From the NCBI GenBank assembly GCA_025352795.1, contig JANXSF010000019.1, positions 1 through 60,860 of the forward strand: a DNA stretch of 60,860 nucleotides. Direction: 5' to 3'. Both the position numbers and the translations under genes were made by a program. This DNA is from Acidobacteriota bacterium. Its GTDB lineage: Bacteria > Acidobacteriota > Terriglobia > Bryobacterales > Bryobacteraceae. Of this stretch, positions 1 through 8,494 are shown in pieces. The notes below the pieces were generated by a model, which saw nothing but the letters and a program-made list of their open reading frames with translations, had not been told where the DNA came from and made no database searches. Each line of letters opens with the position of its first letter. The stretch's first letter is position 1.

Positions 1-108
1 CATCCACTCATACATTTCCTTTCGGCTGTGACCGGAAAATCGTACTTCTATCGTTGCTTCCAGCAGCGCCTTGATTTTCTCCAGGCTTAGCTTCTCTCCA
101 CCTTTCAT
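1..108 (-). CDS. N-terminal fragment of an IS481/integrase-type transposase, runs off the left edge
   Basis: The minus strand from the ATG at 108 reads MKGGEKLSLEKIKALLEA and continues open to base 1. The phrase with LSLEKIKALLEA, followed by RKEMYEWM at the window edge, resembles the start of integrase-catalytic (DDE) transposases of the IS481/ISNCY kind, in which a short helical N-terminus precedes a helix-turn-helix. Only about 36 codons are visible, so the catalytic domain lies outside. The frame stays open upstream of the ATG to at least base 240, so the start is uncertain. The family assignment is from memory of similar N-termini. Confidence 0.45.
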   Translation of the reverse strand, partial: MKGGEKLSLEKIKALLEATIEVRFSGHSRKEMYEWM

Positions 109-147
109 GCTGATGATCAATCCCCAGCTTCCGACACCTTGCCCCTT

Positions 148-206
148 CAGGCTCTTCTTGTGTGAGAATCGACCTCCGCTCCAGGCTCTTCTTGCATGAG
201 ATAAGA
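148..206. repeat. Short direct repeat upstream of the RND operon
   Basis: CAGGCTCTTCTTG occurs at 148-160 and again at 182-194, 34 bases apart. Each copy is followed by a similar TGAGA-containing stretch. The repeat lies between the transposase start and the efflux gene and may be part of the IS end or a local duplication. No function can be assigned. Confidence 0.45.
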
Positions 207-259
207 CTCTACCGCTGCCACTTACTCCATTTATGCTACACTGACAAAAACCCTTCTTC

Positions 260-3200
260 ATGTGGATCGTACGTCTTGCCCTGAATCGTCCTTATACCTT
301 CGTTGTCATGTCGGTCCTAATCGGTGTGCTTGGCATGCTCGCTGCACTCCAAATGCCCGTCGATATCTTCCCTGAAATTGACATCCCGGTGGTCAACGTT
401 ATCTGGAGTTTTGCTGGCATTTCTGCCGACGAAATGGCCAAGCGCATCACCACCAGTTTTGAACGCGGCCTCACCACCACAGTCAACGATATTGAACATA
501 TTGAATCGCAGTCCATTCAAGGTGCCAGTGTGATCCGCGTCTATTTCCATCCAGGGGCAAAAGTGGAAATGGCTATTGCGCAGATCAGCGCGCTGGCCGG
601 CGGCGTGATTCGTGTGCTGCCCCCGGGCATCACTCCACCAGCGATTCTTAAATACAACGCCGCTACGGTGCCAGTATTGCAACTGGCGTTGAGCAGCCGA
701 ACCTTGAGTGAGCAGCAGCTTTACGACTATAGCCAGAACTTTATTCGAACCCAGTTGGCAACCGTTCAAGGCGCTTCAATGCCCACTCCCTATGGCGGTC
801 GAGTGCGTCAGATCATGGTCGACTTAGATCCTAAAACTATGCAAGCTCGGGGAGTTTCTGGTTCAGATTTAAGTGCAGCGATGAACGCGCAGAATCTGAT
901 TGTGCCCGCAGGTACTGCGAAGATCAAAGAACGGGAATACAACATCAGGCTGAACTCCAGTCCTGAAGCTGTAGAAGACTTCGGCAACTTGCCCGTAAAG
1001 ATGTCTGGCAATGCCCTGGTTCGCTTCAAAGACGTGGCCAATGTTCGCGATGGCTACGCAGTGCAGACCAACATTGTGCGGCACGATGGCAGCCGGGGTG
1101 CTTTGCTGACAGTGCTCAAAAGCGGTAAAGCATCCACGTTGGACATCATTGAAAGTATCAAACTGCAACTGCTGAAAGTACTCCAAGGTTTGCCGCCAGA
1201 ATTGCACGTGGAAAAATTGTTTGATCAATCTATCTTCGTGCGCGCCGCTATCACTAACGTTTTGCATGAAGCTGTTGTGGCTGCGGTGCTCACAGCTTTA
1301 ATGATCCTACTGTTCCTGGGAAGCTGGCGTAGCACGCTGATGGTTTGCATTTCCATTCCCCTTTCCATTTTGACATCGCTGTTTGTCCTCTATCTTTGTG
1401 GTGAAACAATCAACACCATGACACTCGGCGGACTGGCGCTGGCGGTTGGTGTCTTAGTGGACGACGCCACTGTTGAATTGGAAAATATTCATCGTAACCT
1501 TGGCCAACGCAAGCCCATTCTGCAAGCTATTTTGGACGGCGCTCAACAAATTGCTGTCCCCACTTTCGTATCCACACTGTCCATCTGCATCGTATTTATC
1601 ACCGTCATCTTCCTCACCGGCACGGCGCGATATCTGTTCACTCCGCTCGCAATGGCGGTTGTGTTTGCTATGGCCGCATCCTACTTGCTTTCGCGAACAT
1701 TGGTCCCCACCATGGCTCGCTACCTTTTACCCGCTGAGTCTGAAAATTACGAAAAACTGGAACAGGGGATTGAGATCAAGGGTGATCTGATTTGGACCAT
1801 GCACCTTGCCTTCCACCATCAGTTTGAAAAGTTCCGAGCCGGGTACGCTAATTGGTTGGCTTGGGCTCTGCATCATCGAGTGGTCATCGCCGGAGGGTTC
1901 TTATTGTTCACTTTGGGCTCTGGTCTTTTATATCCGCTGATCGGGCAAGACTTTTTTCCCGACGTCGATGCCGGGTTGATGCGTCTGCATGTGCGAGCTG
2001 CTTCAGGCACCAGAGTGGAAGAAACTGAGCAGATTTTTGCGCGCGTGGAACGGACCATTCGGCAGGAGATTCCCGAAGAAGAATTGGCCACTATTCTTGA
2101 TAACATCGGGCTGCCTGCATTGAGTTTCAATTTGGCATTCAGTGATTCGGCCACCATCAGTTCAGCCGATGGCGAAATTCTGATTGCCTTGAAGCCCGAA
2201 CGGAAACGCAAAACATTGGACTACGTGGCCGCACTGCGCGAACGTTTGAATCGTGAATATCCCACGCTGGTTTTCTTTTTCCAACCTGCAGATATGACCA
2301 ACCAGATTTTGAATTTCGGATTGCCAGCACCCATTGATATCCAGATTGGATCTCGGCAAGAGGCCAAGGGATATCAACTGGCCAAAGAAATTGAACGGCG
2401 CGTTTCGCACGTTGCCGGGGCAGTGGATGTGCATGTGCACCAAGTCATGGACGGGCCTGAAATCAAGGTGAACGTCAATCGTGAACGGGCGCAGCAGGTT
2501 GGTTTTACTCAGCGCGACGTCGCTAATAATCTGCTAATTTCCCTCAGTTCCACAACGCAAGTTTCTCCAGGTTTTTGGCTGAACCCAAAGAATGGCGTCA
2601 GCTATCTGGTGGCGTTGCAAACTCCGCAATCCAGCATTACTTCCGTCTCCGATATTTACCGCACGCCGATAACCAGTGCCACACCCGGAGCCAGTACGCA
2701 GATCCTTGGTAACCTGGCCCATTTTGAACGATCAAAATCCGTGGTCAATGTGAGCCACTACAATGTCCAGCCAGTGTTTGACGTCTACGCCAACGTGCAG
2801 GATCGTGACCTGGGGGCGGTGGCAACAGACATACGGAAGATTGTCGAAGAGTTTCAGGCCAAGCTACCGCCAGCCATGACTCTTTCCATTCGTGGACAAG
2901 TGGAAACGATGCGCACATCTTTTTCTCGTCTGGCATTTGGATTGTTGTTTGCCATCTTACTGGTCTACTTGTTGATGGTGGTGAACTTCCAATCCTGGCT
3001 CGATCCATTCATCATCCTGATGGCCTTGCCTGGCCTGTTTAGTGGCATTTTGTGGATTTTGTTTGTAACTCAAACTTCAATTTCTGTACCCTCTCTGATG
3101 GGCGCAATCATGAGCATTGGCGTGGCCACGGCCAACAGTATTTTACTGGTGACCTTCGCCAACGATCAGCGACGCACTGGTCAGGACGCTGTGGCAGCAG

Positions 3201-3454
3201 CTTTATCTGCGGGCTTCATCCGGTTGCGTCCGGTGATTATGACCGCACTGGCAATGATCATCGGCATGTTGCCCATTTCGTTGGGTATGGGTGAAGGTGG
3301 CGAACAGAATGCTCCACTGGGTCGCGCAGTGATTGGTGGTCTGGTGATGGCCACATTCGCTACCTTGTTTTTCGTTCCGGTAATGTATAGCCTGCTTCGT
3401 CGCAAGCCGCCAATGGAGGAGTTAGTTCTTCCCGAAGCTGGGGAACATTCATAA
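260..3454 (+). CDS. RND-family efflux transporter permease (AcrB/HAE type)
   Basis: This 1064-residue inner-membrane pump has the normal RND length and layout: TM1 at about 12-30, a first periplasmic porter domain, a TM2-TM6 block near 335-490, a second porter domain, and a C-terminal TM7-TM12 block near 890-1050. The proton-relay Asp pair of TM4 is visible at D401-D402 in GVLVDDAT, so it should be proton driven. It probably exports drugs or other small molecules through a trimeric pump. The adaptor gene follows directly: the permease stop and the adaptor ATG meet at 3454. The permease-first order is less common than adaptor-first, and no TolC-like outer-membrane gene is present. The substrate cannot be read from the sequence. 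Confidence 0.93.
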   Translation: MWIVRLALNRPYTFVVMSVLIGVLGMLAALQMPVDIFPEIDIPVVNVIWSFAGISADEMAKRITTSFERGLTTTVNDIEHIESQSIQGASVIRVYFHPGAKVEMAIAQISALAGGVIRVLPPGITPPAILKYNAATVPVLQLALSSRTLSEQQLYDYSQNFIRTQLATVQGASMPTPYGGRVRQIMVDLDPKTMQARGVSGSDLSAAMNAQNLIVPAGTAKIKEREYNIRLNSSPEAVEDFGNLPVKMSGNALVRFKDVANVRDGYAVQTNIVRHDGSRGALLTVLKSGKASTLDIIESIKLQLLKVLQGLPPELHVEKLFDQSIFVRAAITNVLHEAVVAAVLTALMILLFLGSWRSTLMVCISIPLSILTSLFVLYLCGETINTMTLGGLALAVGVLVDDATVELENIHRNLGQRKPILQAILDGAQQIAVPTFVSTLSICIVFITVIFLTGTARYLFTPLAMAVVFAMAASYLLSRTLVPTMARYLLPAESENYEKLEQGIEIKGDLIWTMHLAFHHQFEKFRAGYANWLAWALHHRVVIAGGFLLFTLGSGLLYPLIGQDFFPDVDAGLMRLHVRAASGTRVEETEQIFARVERTIRQEIPEEELATILDNIGLPALSFNLAFSDSATISSADGEILIALKPERKRKTLDYVAALRERLNREYPTLVFFFQPADMTNQILNFGLPAPIDIQIGSRQEAKGYQLAKEIERRVSHVAGAVDVHVHQVMDGPEIKVNVNRERAQQVGFTQRDVANNLLISLSSTTQVSPGFWLNPKNGVSYLVALQTPQSSITSVSDIYRTPITSATPGASTQILGNLAHFERSKSVVNVSHYNVQPVFDVYANVQDRDLGAVATDIRKIVEEFQAKLPPAMTLSIRGQVETMRTSFSRLAFGLLFAILLVYLLMVVNFQSWLDPFIILMALPGLFSGILWILFVTQTSISVPSLMGAIMSIGVATANSILLVTFANDQRRTGQDAVAAALSAGFIRLRPVIMTALAMIIGMLPISLGMGEGGEQNAPLGRAVIGGLVMATFATLFFVPVMYSLLRRKPPMEELVLPEAGEHS

Positions 3455-4713
3455 TGGATAACGCTGAAAAATTACTGTCTCAACCACGCACTTCCAAACG
3501 ACATTTCGTTATGCTACTGGTCGTCGCCCTGCTCTTTGGCGGGCTGTTCTACACTGGCTATCACCCTTGGAAGGATCGGCAAAACCGGCTGCTTGCTTCC
3601 ACCACCAAGCCTATTGAAATTGTTGTCAGCACGGTGAAAGCAGTGCGTGCATCGGCCACTTCGGAACTGGTGTTCACTGGTGCACTAAGCGCCGCCCTTG
3701 AATCCACAATTTATGCGCGTGCTGAAGGGTACGTTAAGCAGCGCATGGTTGATTTAGGAGATCGCGTGAAGACCGGCCAGTTACTTGCGGAAATTGATTC
3801 GCCGGAACTGGATGAGCAACTGCGCCAATCACGATATCGTTACGATCAGTTCAAAGCGCAGAGCGGCGCAACTTTGGCCGCACTGCGTCTGGCCCAAGCC
3901 AATTTAAACTTAGGACAAGTACAGTACGACCGCACTGAAAAGTTGGTCAAAGAAGGAATTGTTTCTAAGTCTGAGTTGGATGAAAAGCGGGCCACCCGTG
4001 ATGTGCGTTCCGCCGAGACAGCCGCCGCACAAGCCAATGTGGAAGCAGCCGAAGAAGGCAAGCGAGCTGTGAATTCGGAAATTGAACGGTTCCTGAGGCT
4101 AACGGCGTTTAAGCGCGTAGTTGCCCCCTTTGACGGCGTGATCACTGCGCGCAATTGCGAGGTAGGAAACCTGATCACAGCCGCAGCATTGGCTGCCGGG
4201 CGCGATTTGTTCCGCTTGGCCGATGCCCGCGAAATGATTTTTAATGTAAGCGTGCCACAGAACGATAGCGCCGCAATGCGCCAGGGAACCCAAGCTTTCT
4301 TAACCTTGCCTGAGTTTCCAGGTAAGACATGGCCCGGCCGTATTTTGTTTACCGCCCGCGCGTTGGATCAGGGCAGCCGCACCATGCTGACGCAGGTTCA
4401 CATTCAAAATCATGACGGCCTGTTGCTACCGGGAATGTTTGGCGAAGTCCACATGCAAGCCACCCGAACCAGCATCCCTGTGCTGATTCCTGGCGATACG
4501 CCGGTGGTTCGCTCCGAAGGAACTTTTGTGGCAACGTTGGATAAATCGAATGTGGTTCGTTTCAAAAAATTAATTGTCGGTCGTGACTTAGGTGGCCAAA
4601 TTGAAATTCTTGGCGGCCTTGAAGGCGGCGAACGACTGGTAGTGAATCCAAGTGATGAAATTCAAGAGGGAGTGAAAGTAACTCCCTCAGCTGAAAAGTC
4701 ACTCGGCAAGTAA
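3454..4713 (+). CDS. RND efflux periplasmic adaptor (membrane fusion protein, HlyD-like)
   Basis: This 419-residue protein has one N-terminal membrane anchor at about 19-37, then a split biotinyl-lipoyl domain (first half with YARAEGYVKQRMVDLGDRV, second half with APFDGVITARN) around an alpha-helical coiled-coil hairpin at about 130-210, followed by a beta-barrel region. This is the standard RND adaptor layout, linking the permease encoded just upstream to an outer-membrane channel. The start codon touches the permease stop codon, so the two are translationally coupled. Confidence 0.92.
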   Translation: MDNAEKLLSQPRTSKRHFVMLLVVALLFGGLFYTGYHPWKDRQNRLLASTTKPIEIVVSTVKAVRASATSELVFTGALSAALESTIYARAEGYVKQRMVDLGDRVKTGQLLAEIDSPELDEQLRQSRYRYDQFKAQSGATLAALRLAQANLNLGQVQYDRTEKLVKEGIVSKSELDEKRATRDVRSAETAAAQANVEAAEEGKRAVNSEIERFLRLTAFKRVVAPFDGVITARNCEVGNLITAAALAAGRDLFRLADAREMIFNVSVPQNDSAAMRQGTQAFLTLPEFPGKTWPGRILFTARALDQGSRTMLTQVHIQNHDGLLLPGMFGEVHMQATRTSIPVLIPGDTPVVRSEGTFVATLDKSNVVRFKKLIVGRDLGGQIEILGGLEGGERLVVNPSDEIQEGVKVTPSAEKSLGK

Positions 4714-4872
4714 TTCATTTCATCAACATTGTAAAGATTTGTAACTAAGCCCGGAATATCATAATTCTTGTAACCCAAATCAGGTTTGAGCCGCTAAACT
4801 GAGTAGCACTGGGATTGCGGAATTTGAATTTCGCCCCTCGACGGAAAAAATCCAGTGCGTTGAGGAATATCA

Positions 4873-5259
4873 ATGAAACTTTTCACTAACATTTTTATGT
4901 GCTTGGCTTTACTTGCTGGCACTGCATTCGCCGGTTCGATTGACGGCAAGTGGGTATCGGAACGTAAGATGGAACGCGATGGCCAATCTATGACCATCAC
5001 GCAAACCTTTGACCTGAAATCAGACGGCGATAAGCTGATGGGAACCATCGTCATGGCGATGGGCGATCAGGATCCGCGTAAGTCGGAAATCAAAGATGGC
5101 AAGATGGATGGCGATAAGTTCTCCTTCTCCGCAGTTATGTCCACGCCCAATGGCGAAATGAAAACCACTTACACCGGTAAGATTGATGGCGGCATGTTGA
5201 AAGGCGAAAGCATGCGCGAAGGCGGCCAGGGCCGTCCGTTTGAAGCTAAGAAGAAGTAA
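4873..5259 (+). CDS. Small secreted protein of unknown function
   Basis: This 128-residue protein has a clear Sec signal peptide (MKLFTNIFMCLALLAGTAFA, cleavage predicted after AFA). The mature part is about 108 residues, polar, rich in Lys, Asp, Gly and Met, with alternating short strands (GKWVSER, TFDLKSDGDKLMGTIV, YTGKIDGGMLKGES) that suggest a small beta-barrel or lipocalin-like fold. I do not recognise a named family; similar short secreted proteins are common in Solibacter-type genomes. It sits alone between the efflux genes and the enolase-superfamily gene, and the long hairpin at 5273-5312 follows its stop. Confidence 0.75.
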   Translation: MKLFTNIFMCLALLAGTAFAGSIDGKWVSERKMERDGQSMTITQTFDLKSDGDKLMGTIVMAMGDQDPRKSEIKDGKMDGDKFSFSAVMSTPNGEMKTTYTGKIDGGMLKGESMREGGQGRPFEAKKK

Positions 5260-5272
5260 GTTCACCTATGGA

Positions 5273-5312
5273 CTCCTGATTGTGAGAAAATCGCATTTCT
5301 TACAATCAGGAG
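5273..5312 (+). promoter_or_regulatory. 17-bp inverted repeat that buries the ribosome binding site of the next gene
   Basis: Left arm 5273-5289 (CTCCTGATTGTGAGAAA) and right arm 5296-5312 (TTTCTTACAATCAGGAG) pair over 17 positions with one G-U wobble, around a 6-base loop. The right arm ends in AGGAG (5308-5312), the Shine-Dalgarno sequence 7 bases before the ATG at 5320. The hairpin would therefore hide the ribosome site. It has no T-run after it, so a rho-independent terminator is less likely. It could also act as an mRNA stabiliser or a protein-binding site. Confidence 0.6.
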
Positions 5313-5319
5313 ATTTCCA

Positions 5320-6570
5320 ATGTCCACCCGCCGCCAATTTATTTCCACTGCTGCCTTACCCTTCCTTCTCCCGTTTCACAAATTAGCTGCCGCTGAAAGA
5401 AAACGTTTCACCATTCGTGATGTTCAAACCATGGTCTTGAAAGGCCAGCGTACATATGTTTTGGTTAAGATTGTTTCCAATGAAGGCACCTATGGAATCG
5501 GCGAAGCTTACGGCACTCCAGGCATTGGCGTCAAAGAGCAGATTCACGATATCAAGCCATTCTTAATGGGTAAAGATCCGCTGCAGATTGACACGCTTTA
5601 CACAATGCTCGGCGATCATACAGCCAACTTGAGCGGTACGCGTACCGACGGTTCCGCGCATAATTTTATGCGTGCAGCCAGTGGAATTGAAATGGCTTTG
5701 TGGGATCTGGCTGGTAAGTTATTGGGGCAACCAGTAACTACTTTGTTAGGCGGTAAGTTTCGCGATAAAGTTCGAGTGTATGATCATGCCGCACCTTCCA
5801 ACATGCTGGATAAAGGCAGTTGCCGAGATTGGGCGGCCAGAGCCAAAGCGGACGCCAGCGGATTCACTGGTCACAAATTCGGCTTCCCACATACCACTAC
5901 AGCTTCCGACAAAGCTCGCGATAAAAGTAACCGCGTACTAACCAACAAAGAGCTGATGCAAGTGCGCCAAGGTTTTGAAAACTGTCGCGAAGCGCTTGGT
6001 TTCGATCACGATATTATGGTGCATTGCCATTGGGAATATGACCTTCGCACCTCCATTCAAATCGCTGAAGCTGTGGAAGCGATCAAGCCTATGTGGCTGG
6101 AAGATCCGTTGTCAGTAGAGTATTCCGATTCGTGGAAACGCCTTGTGGCATCTTCGCGCGTGCCCATTTGCACTGGAGAAAATCTGGCTCGTCGCCAAGG
6201 CTTCAAAGACTTCATCATCAATCAGGGCTGCGATATTCTACATCCCGACCTTCGCAATTCCGGTGGGTTTCTGGAAACCAAACGCATTGCCGATATGGCC
6301 GATGTCTGGGGGCTTCCCATGGCCAATCACAACACCGGCAGCCAGCTCAATACATATGCAACCTGCCAATGGGCAGCATCAATTCGCGACTACATGGCTT
6401 GCGAAACCATCACCGGGCAAGGCGGCTGGATGGATCAACTACTGTTGCTCGATGGCCCTTACATTGCCGATGGATTCATCAACGTCAATGATAAGCCCGG
6501 TCTGGGAACAGACATCAGTCCAGATGTGGCCAAGGCTCATTTAGCCGACGGCGAAAAGTGGTGGGGCTAA
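5320..6570 (+). CDS. Tat-exported mandelate racemase/muconate lactonizing enzyme family protein
   Basis: This 416-residue member of the enolase superfamily probably acts as a sugar-acid dehydratase, related to the galactonate/mannonate dehydratase group. The N-terminus MSTRRQFISTAALPFLLP is a Tat-like signal, which is unusual because most relatives are cytoplasmic. The N-terminal cap domain is at about 28-150 and the barrel follows. Candidate metal ligands are E261 (WLEDP) and E287 (TGEN), with a catalytic-type His at 337 (ANHNTGSQ). The first metal position reads MVHCHWEYD at 233-241, where the usual ligand Asp is replaced by His or supplied by a neighbouring residue. Translation may be controlled by the hairpin just upstream. 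The substrate is unknown. Confidence 0.82.
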   Translation: MSTRRQFISTAALPFLLPFHKLAAAERKRFTIRDVQTMVLKGQRTYVLVKIVSNEGTYGIGEAYGTPGIGVKEQIHDIKPFLMGKDPLQIDTLYTMLGDHTANLSGTRTDGSAHNFMRAASGIEMALWDLAGKLLGQPVTTLLGGKFRDKVRVYDHAAPSNMLDKGSCRDWAARAKADASGFTGHKFGFPHTTTASDKARDKSNRVLTNKELMQVRQGFENCREALGFDHDIMVHCHWEYDLRTSIQIAEAVEAIKPMWLEDPLSVEYSDSWKRLVASSRVPICTGENLARRQGFKDFIINQGCDILHPDLRNSGGFLETKRIADMADVWGLPMANHNTGSQLNTYATCQWAASIRDYMACETITGQGGWMDQLLLLDGPYIADGFINVNDKPGLGTDISPDVAKAHLADGEKWWG

Positions 6571-6614
6571 CTTCTGAATGCCAGCGTTGGTGAAGTATTT
6601 GTAATAGATCGAAG

Positions 6615-6620
6615 TTGACA
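6615..6620 (+). promoter_or_regulatory. Possible -35 element of the injection-cargo cassette promoter
   Basis: A perfect TTGACA lies 95 bases before the GTG at 6716, in the 145-base gap after the enolase-superfamily gene. The best -10-like sequence is TAGACT at 6642-6647, but the 21-base spacer is long, so the promoter call is weak. A short inverted repeat (AAGTGG near 6656, CCACTT near 6678) lies between it and the gene. Confidence 0.3.
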
Positions 6621-6715
6621 GAATGATACGATAAGCAGAATTAGACTGTTGCAGAAAGTGGGCTTGTCGATGAAGTCCACTTAACCAAACATTCAAACTT
6701 AGGAGGCCTCACCGA

Positions 6716-8494
6716 GTGCCAAGCTTGGTCATCGCCCAAGACGGGGATTGTTTGTGCGTCATCGCCATTTCTTCTGGCTTTCTCAATTGTCAACCGCTGC
6801 GGGGTGATCCAGCCAATAGTGGTTTGCTGAACCGCGACCTGGTTGCCGGTGACATTGTTACGGTCCCCGATATTGACCCTGGAAGCGCTGGTGGCGCGAC
6901 GGATTTGCGGCATGTATTCGTTCGTAGAAATGCGCCGCCGGTAAGTATCCGAATGACTCACGGTTCGCCAAATCTACCCTACCTTAAAGATCTGGATGTT
7001 CCCGTGCTACACATCAGCAATCATCAAACCACAAGAGGTGGCTTGGAAGATGCCGGGGTTTTTCCCAACAGTTTCGGATTCAATCCGTTAGGCCATGACG
7101 ATCCAGATACTTTCAAAGTAGAGGTTGTTGATCCGCAAGCTGCGTCCCCCGTGATCGTCAAACTGGAAGCCTTGCGCCGTGTACTTTTACCCAACGGCAC
7201 CTTTGGACACGACGCGTTTCCCGCTGCCGAACAAGCACGGCGAAGTCTTGATCCGCTGGAGTGCAAAATTGTGACCAGTGGCGTTGCCTTCCGCTGTCGA
7301 TATCTTCGCTTGGTCACTGACGATACCGATAAAGCCGCGTTGCCCACCCAGACTCTACTGGCCACAGATATGACCGACGAAGGCGATCCGCTGGTGGAAA
7401 TTTTGCAACAGGCAGTGCGCGCAACTTACACCCTGCAAAAATGTCCGGTCAACTTATGCAAGGTATCTAAGACAGTCCGCATTGGCGATACGGCAGGCCC
7501 GCGCAAGGCCAGAACAGCATTGCGCATGGCAGTGCATATTCTGACCACCGCGCCCGGTGCAGCTCCCGTAGTTACCATTGCTCAAGCGGACCGGCGAATC
7601 AATCGCTGGGTACGCCGTGTTTATGCGCAAGCAGGCATCGTTCCGCGCCGGGCTCAACCCACGCGAATCGTAGACCCGCAAAATAATCTGGTAGCAATCG
7701 GGGAACCGCATGGTGTTACTGCGAACGGTGGAGGCCAAATGGGCTTCCGCATCACTTCACCTGGCAATCCCACACAAGTAATTGGGCCAATTGTAACGGT
7801 GAAAAATGCCAAACCTGCTGTTACCGCGGCTGCCCTTGCAGCATTGGTGTTGCCTCCGTATGTTGCTACAGTAACCGTCAATCCCGCAGGGTTCAATGAT
7901 CTGGTCGGGAACAGAAGCGCCGATATTGTTGTCACCGTTCCTGGAGGCCTGGTTACCATTGATCAGGAAATTCAGCCCATTGGTGATACACGGCAGGTTC
8001 TTTCCATAGGTCGGCCAAGCGTCGCCAGTCTCGCGGGATTCACTAACGACTTTCTCATCGGGTCCAGTCAACAGCGGGCTCTTCTAAAAACCTACGATAC
8101 AGGCGAAGACCGGGTTGATATTTTTGTTGTTCAGACCATCGCTGCTGGCGATCGCGGGCAGGCGATGATGCATGGAGGAAGTATTGACCCGCAACGTCCG
8201 GCAATTGCGCCAGTGCGGTTTTCAGTATTCGTGATAGCGTCGGCCATGGATGGGACCGATGGCAATTTCGTAACGCTTCCTCATGAGATGCTGCATGTAG
8301 CCGAAGATCTTATTCACGCCACTGGCGCTCGTTTGGCTCAGCAAGTGATGCGCAACGGTACAAGTGCAACTGTTTCTGAACCGGCATCCAAACGAATTAA
8401 AGAGCGACCGCAGCAATTCGATAGTCCAGCAGGTTTACATCGCCAAATTGATCGCATTCATGACAAGGGAAGGGGCCTGATTGAGCCATTTTGA
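6716..8494 (+). CDS. LysM-like domain / putative zinc metalloprotease; candidate contractile-injection cargo
   Basis: This 592-residue protein has no signal peptide. The GTG start is supported by AGGAGG at 6701-6706. Residues 1-75 (including IAQDGDCLCVIAISSGF, DLVAGDIVTVPD, then RHVFVRR) follow the pattern of LysM-like N-termini in type VI secretion accessory proteins. The middle is unrecognised. A motif at 336-340 of DNA-neutral interest is absent, but HEMLH at 523-527 (bases 8282-8296) is a HExxH zinc motif, followed by a third His at 534 and VMRNGTS, which resembles a Met-turn. The spacing HExxHxxxxxxH differs from the metzincin HExxHxxGxxH. The next gene overlaps by one base. My inference is a peptidase toxin delivered by an injection machine; a structural role is possible. 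Confidence 0.6.
   Translation: MPSLVIAQDGDCLCVIAISSGFLNCQPLRGDPANSGLLNRDLVAGDIVTVPDIDPGSAGGATDLRHVFVRRNAPPVSIRMTHGSPNLPYLKDLDVPVLHISNHQTTRGGLEDAGVFPNSFGFNPLGHDDPDTFKVEVVDPQAASPVIVKLEALRRVLLPNGTFGHDAFPAAEQARRSLDPLECKIVTSGVAFRCRYLRLVTDDTDKAALPTQTLLATDMTDEGDPLVEILQQAVRATYTLQKCPVNLCKVSKTVRIGDTAGPRKARTALRMAVHILTTAPGAAPVVTIAQADRRINRWVRRVYAQAGIVPRRAQPTRIVDPQNNLVAIGEPHGVTANGGGQMGFRITSPGNPTQVIGPIVTVKNAKPAVTAAALAALVLPPYVATVTVNPAGFNDLVGNRSADIVVTVPGGLVTIDQEIQPIGDTRQVLSIGRPSVASLAGFTNDFLIGSSQQRALLKTYDTGEDRVDIFVVQTIAAGDRGQAMMHGGSIDPQRPAIAPVRFSVFVIASAMDGTDGNFVTLPHEMLHVAEDLIHATGARLAQQVMRNGTSATVSEPASKRIKERPQQFDSPAGLHRQIDRIHDKGRGLIEPF

Noticed and set aside
6716-8494. Complete type VI secretion or phage tail cluster
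   Set aside because: No sheath, tube, baseplate, VgrG, PAAR or ClpV gene can be found near; only the cargo-like cassette is present.
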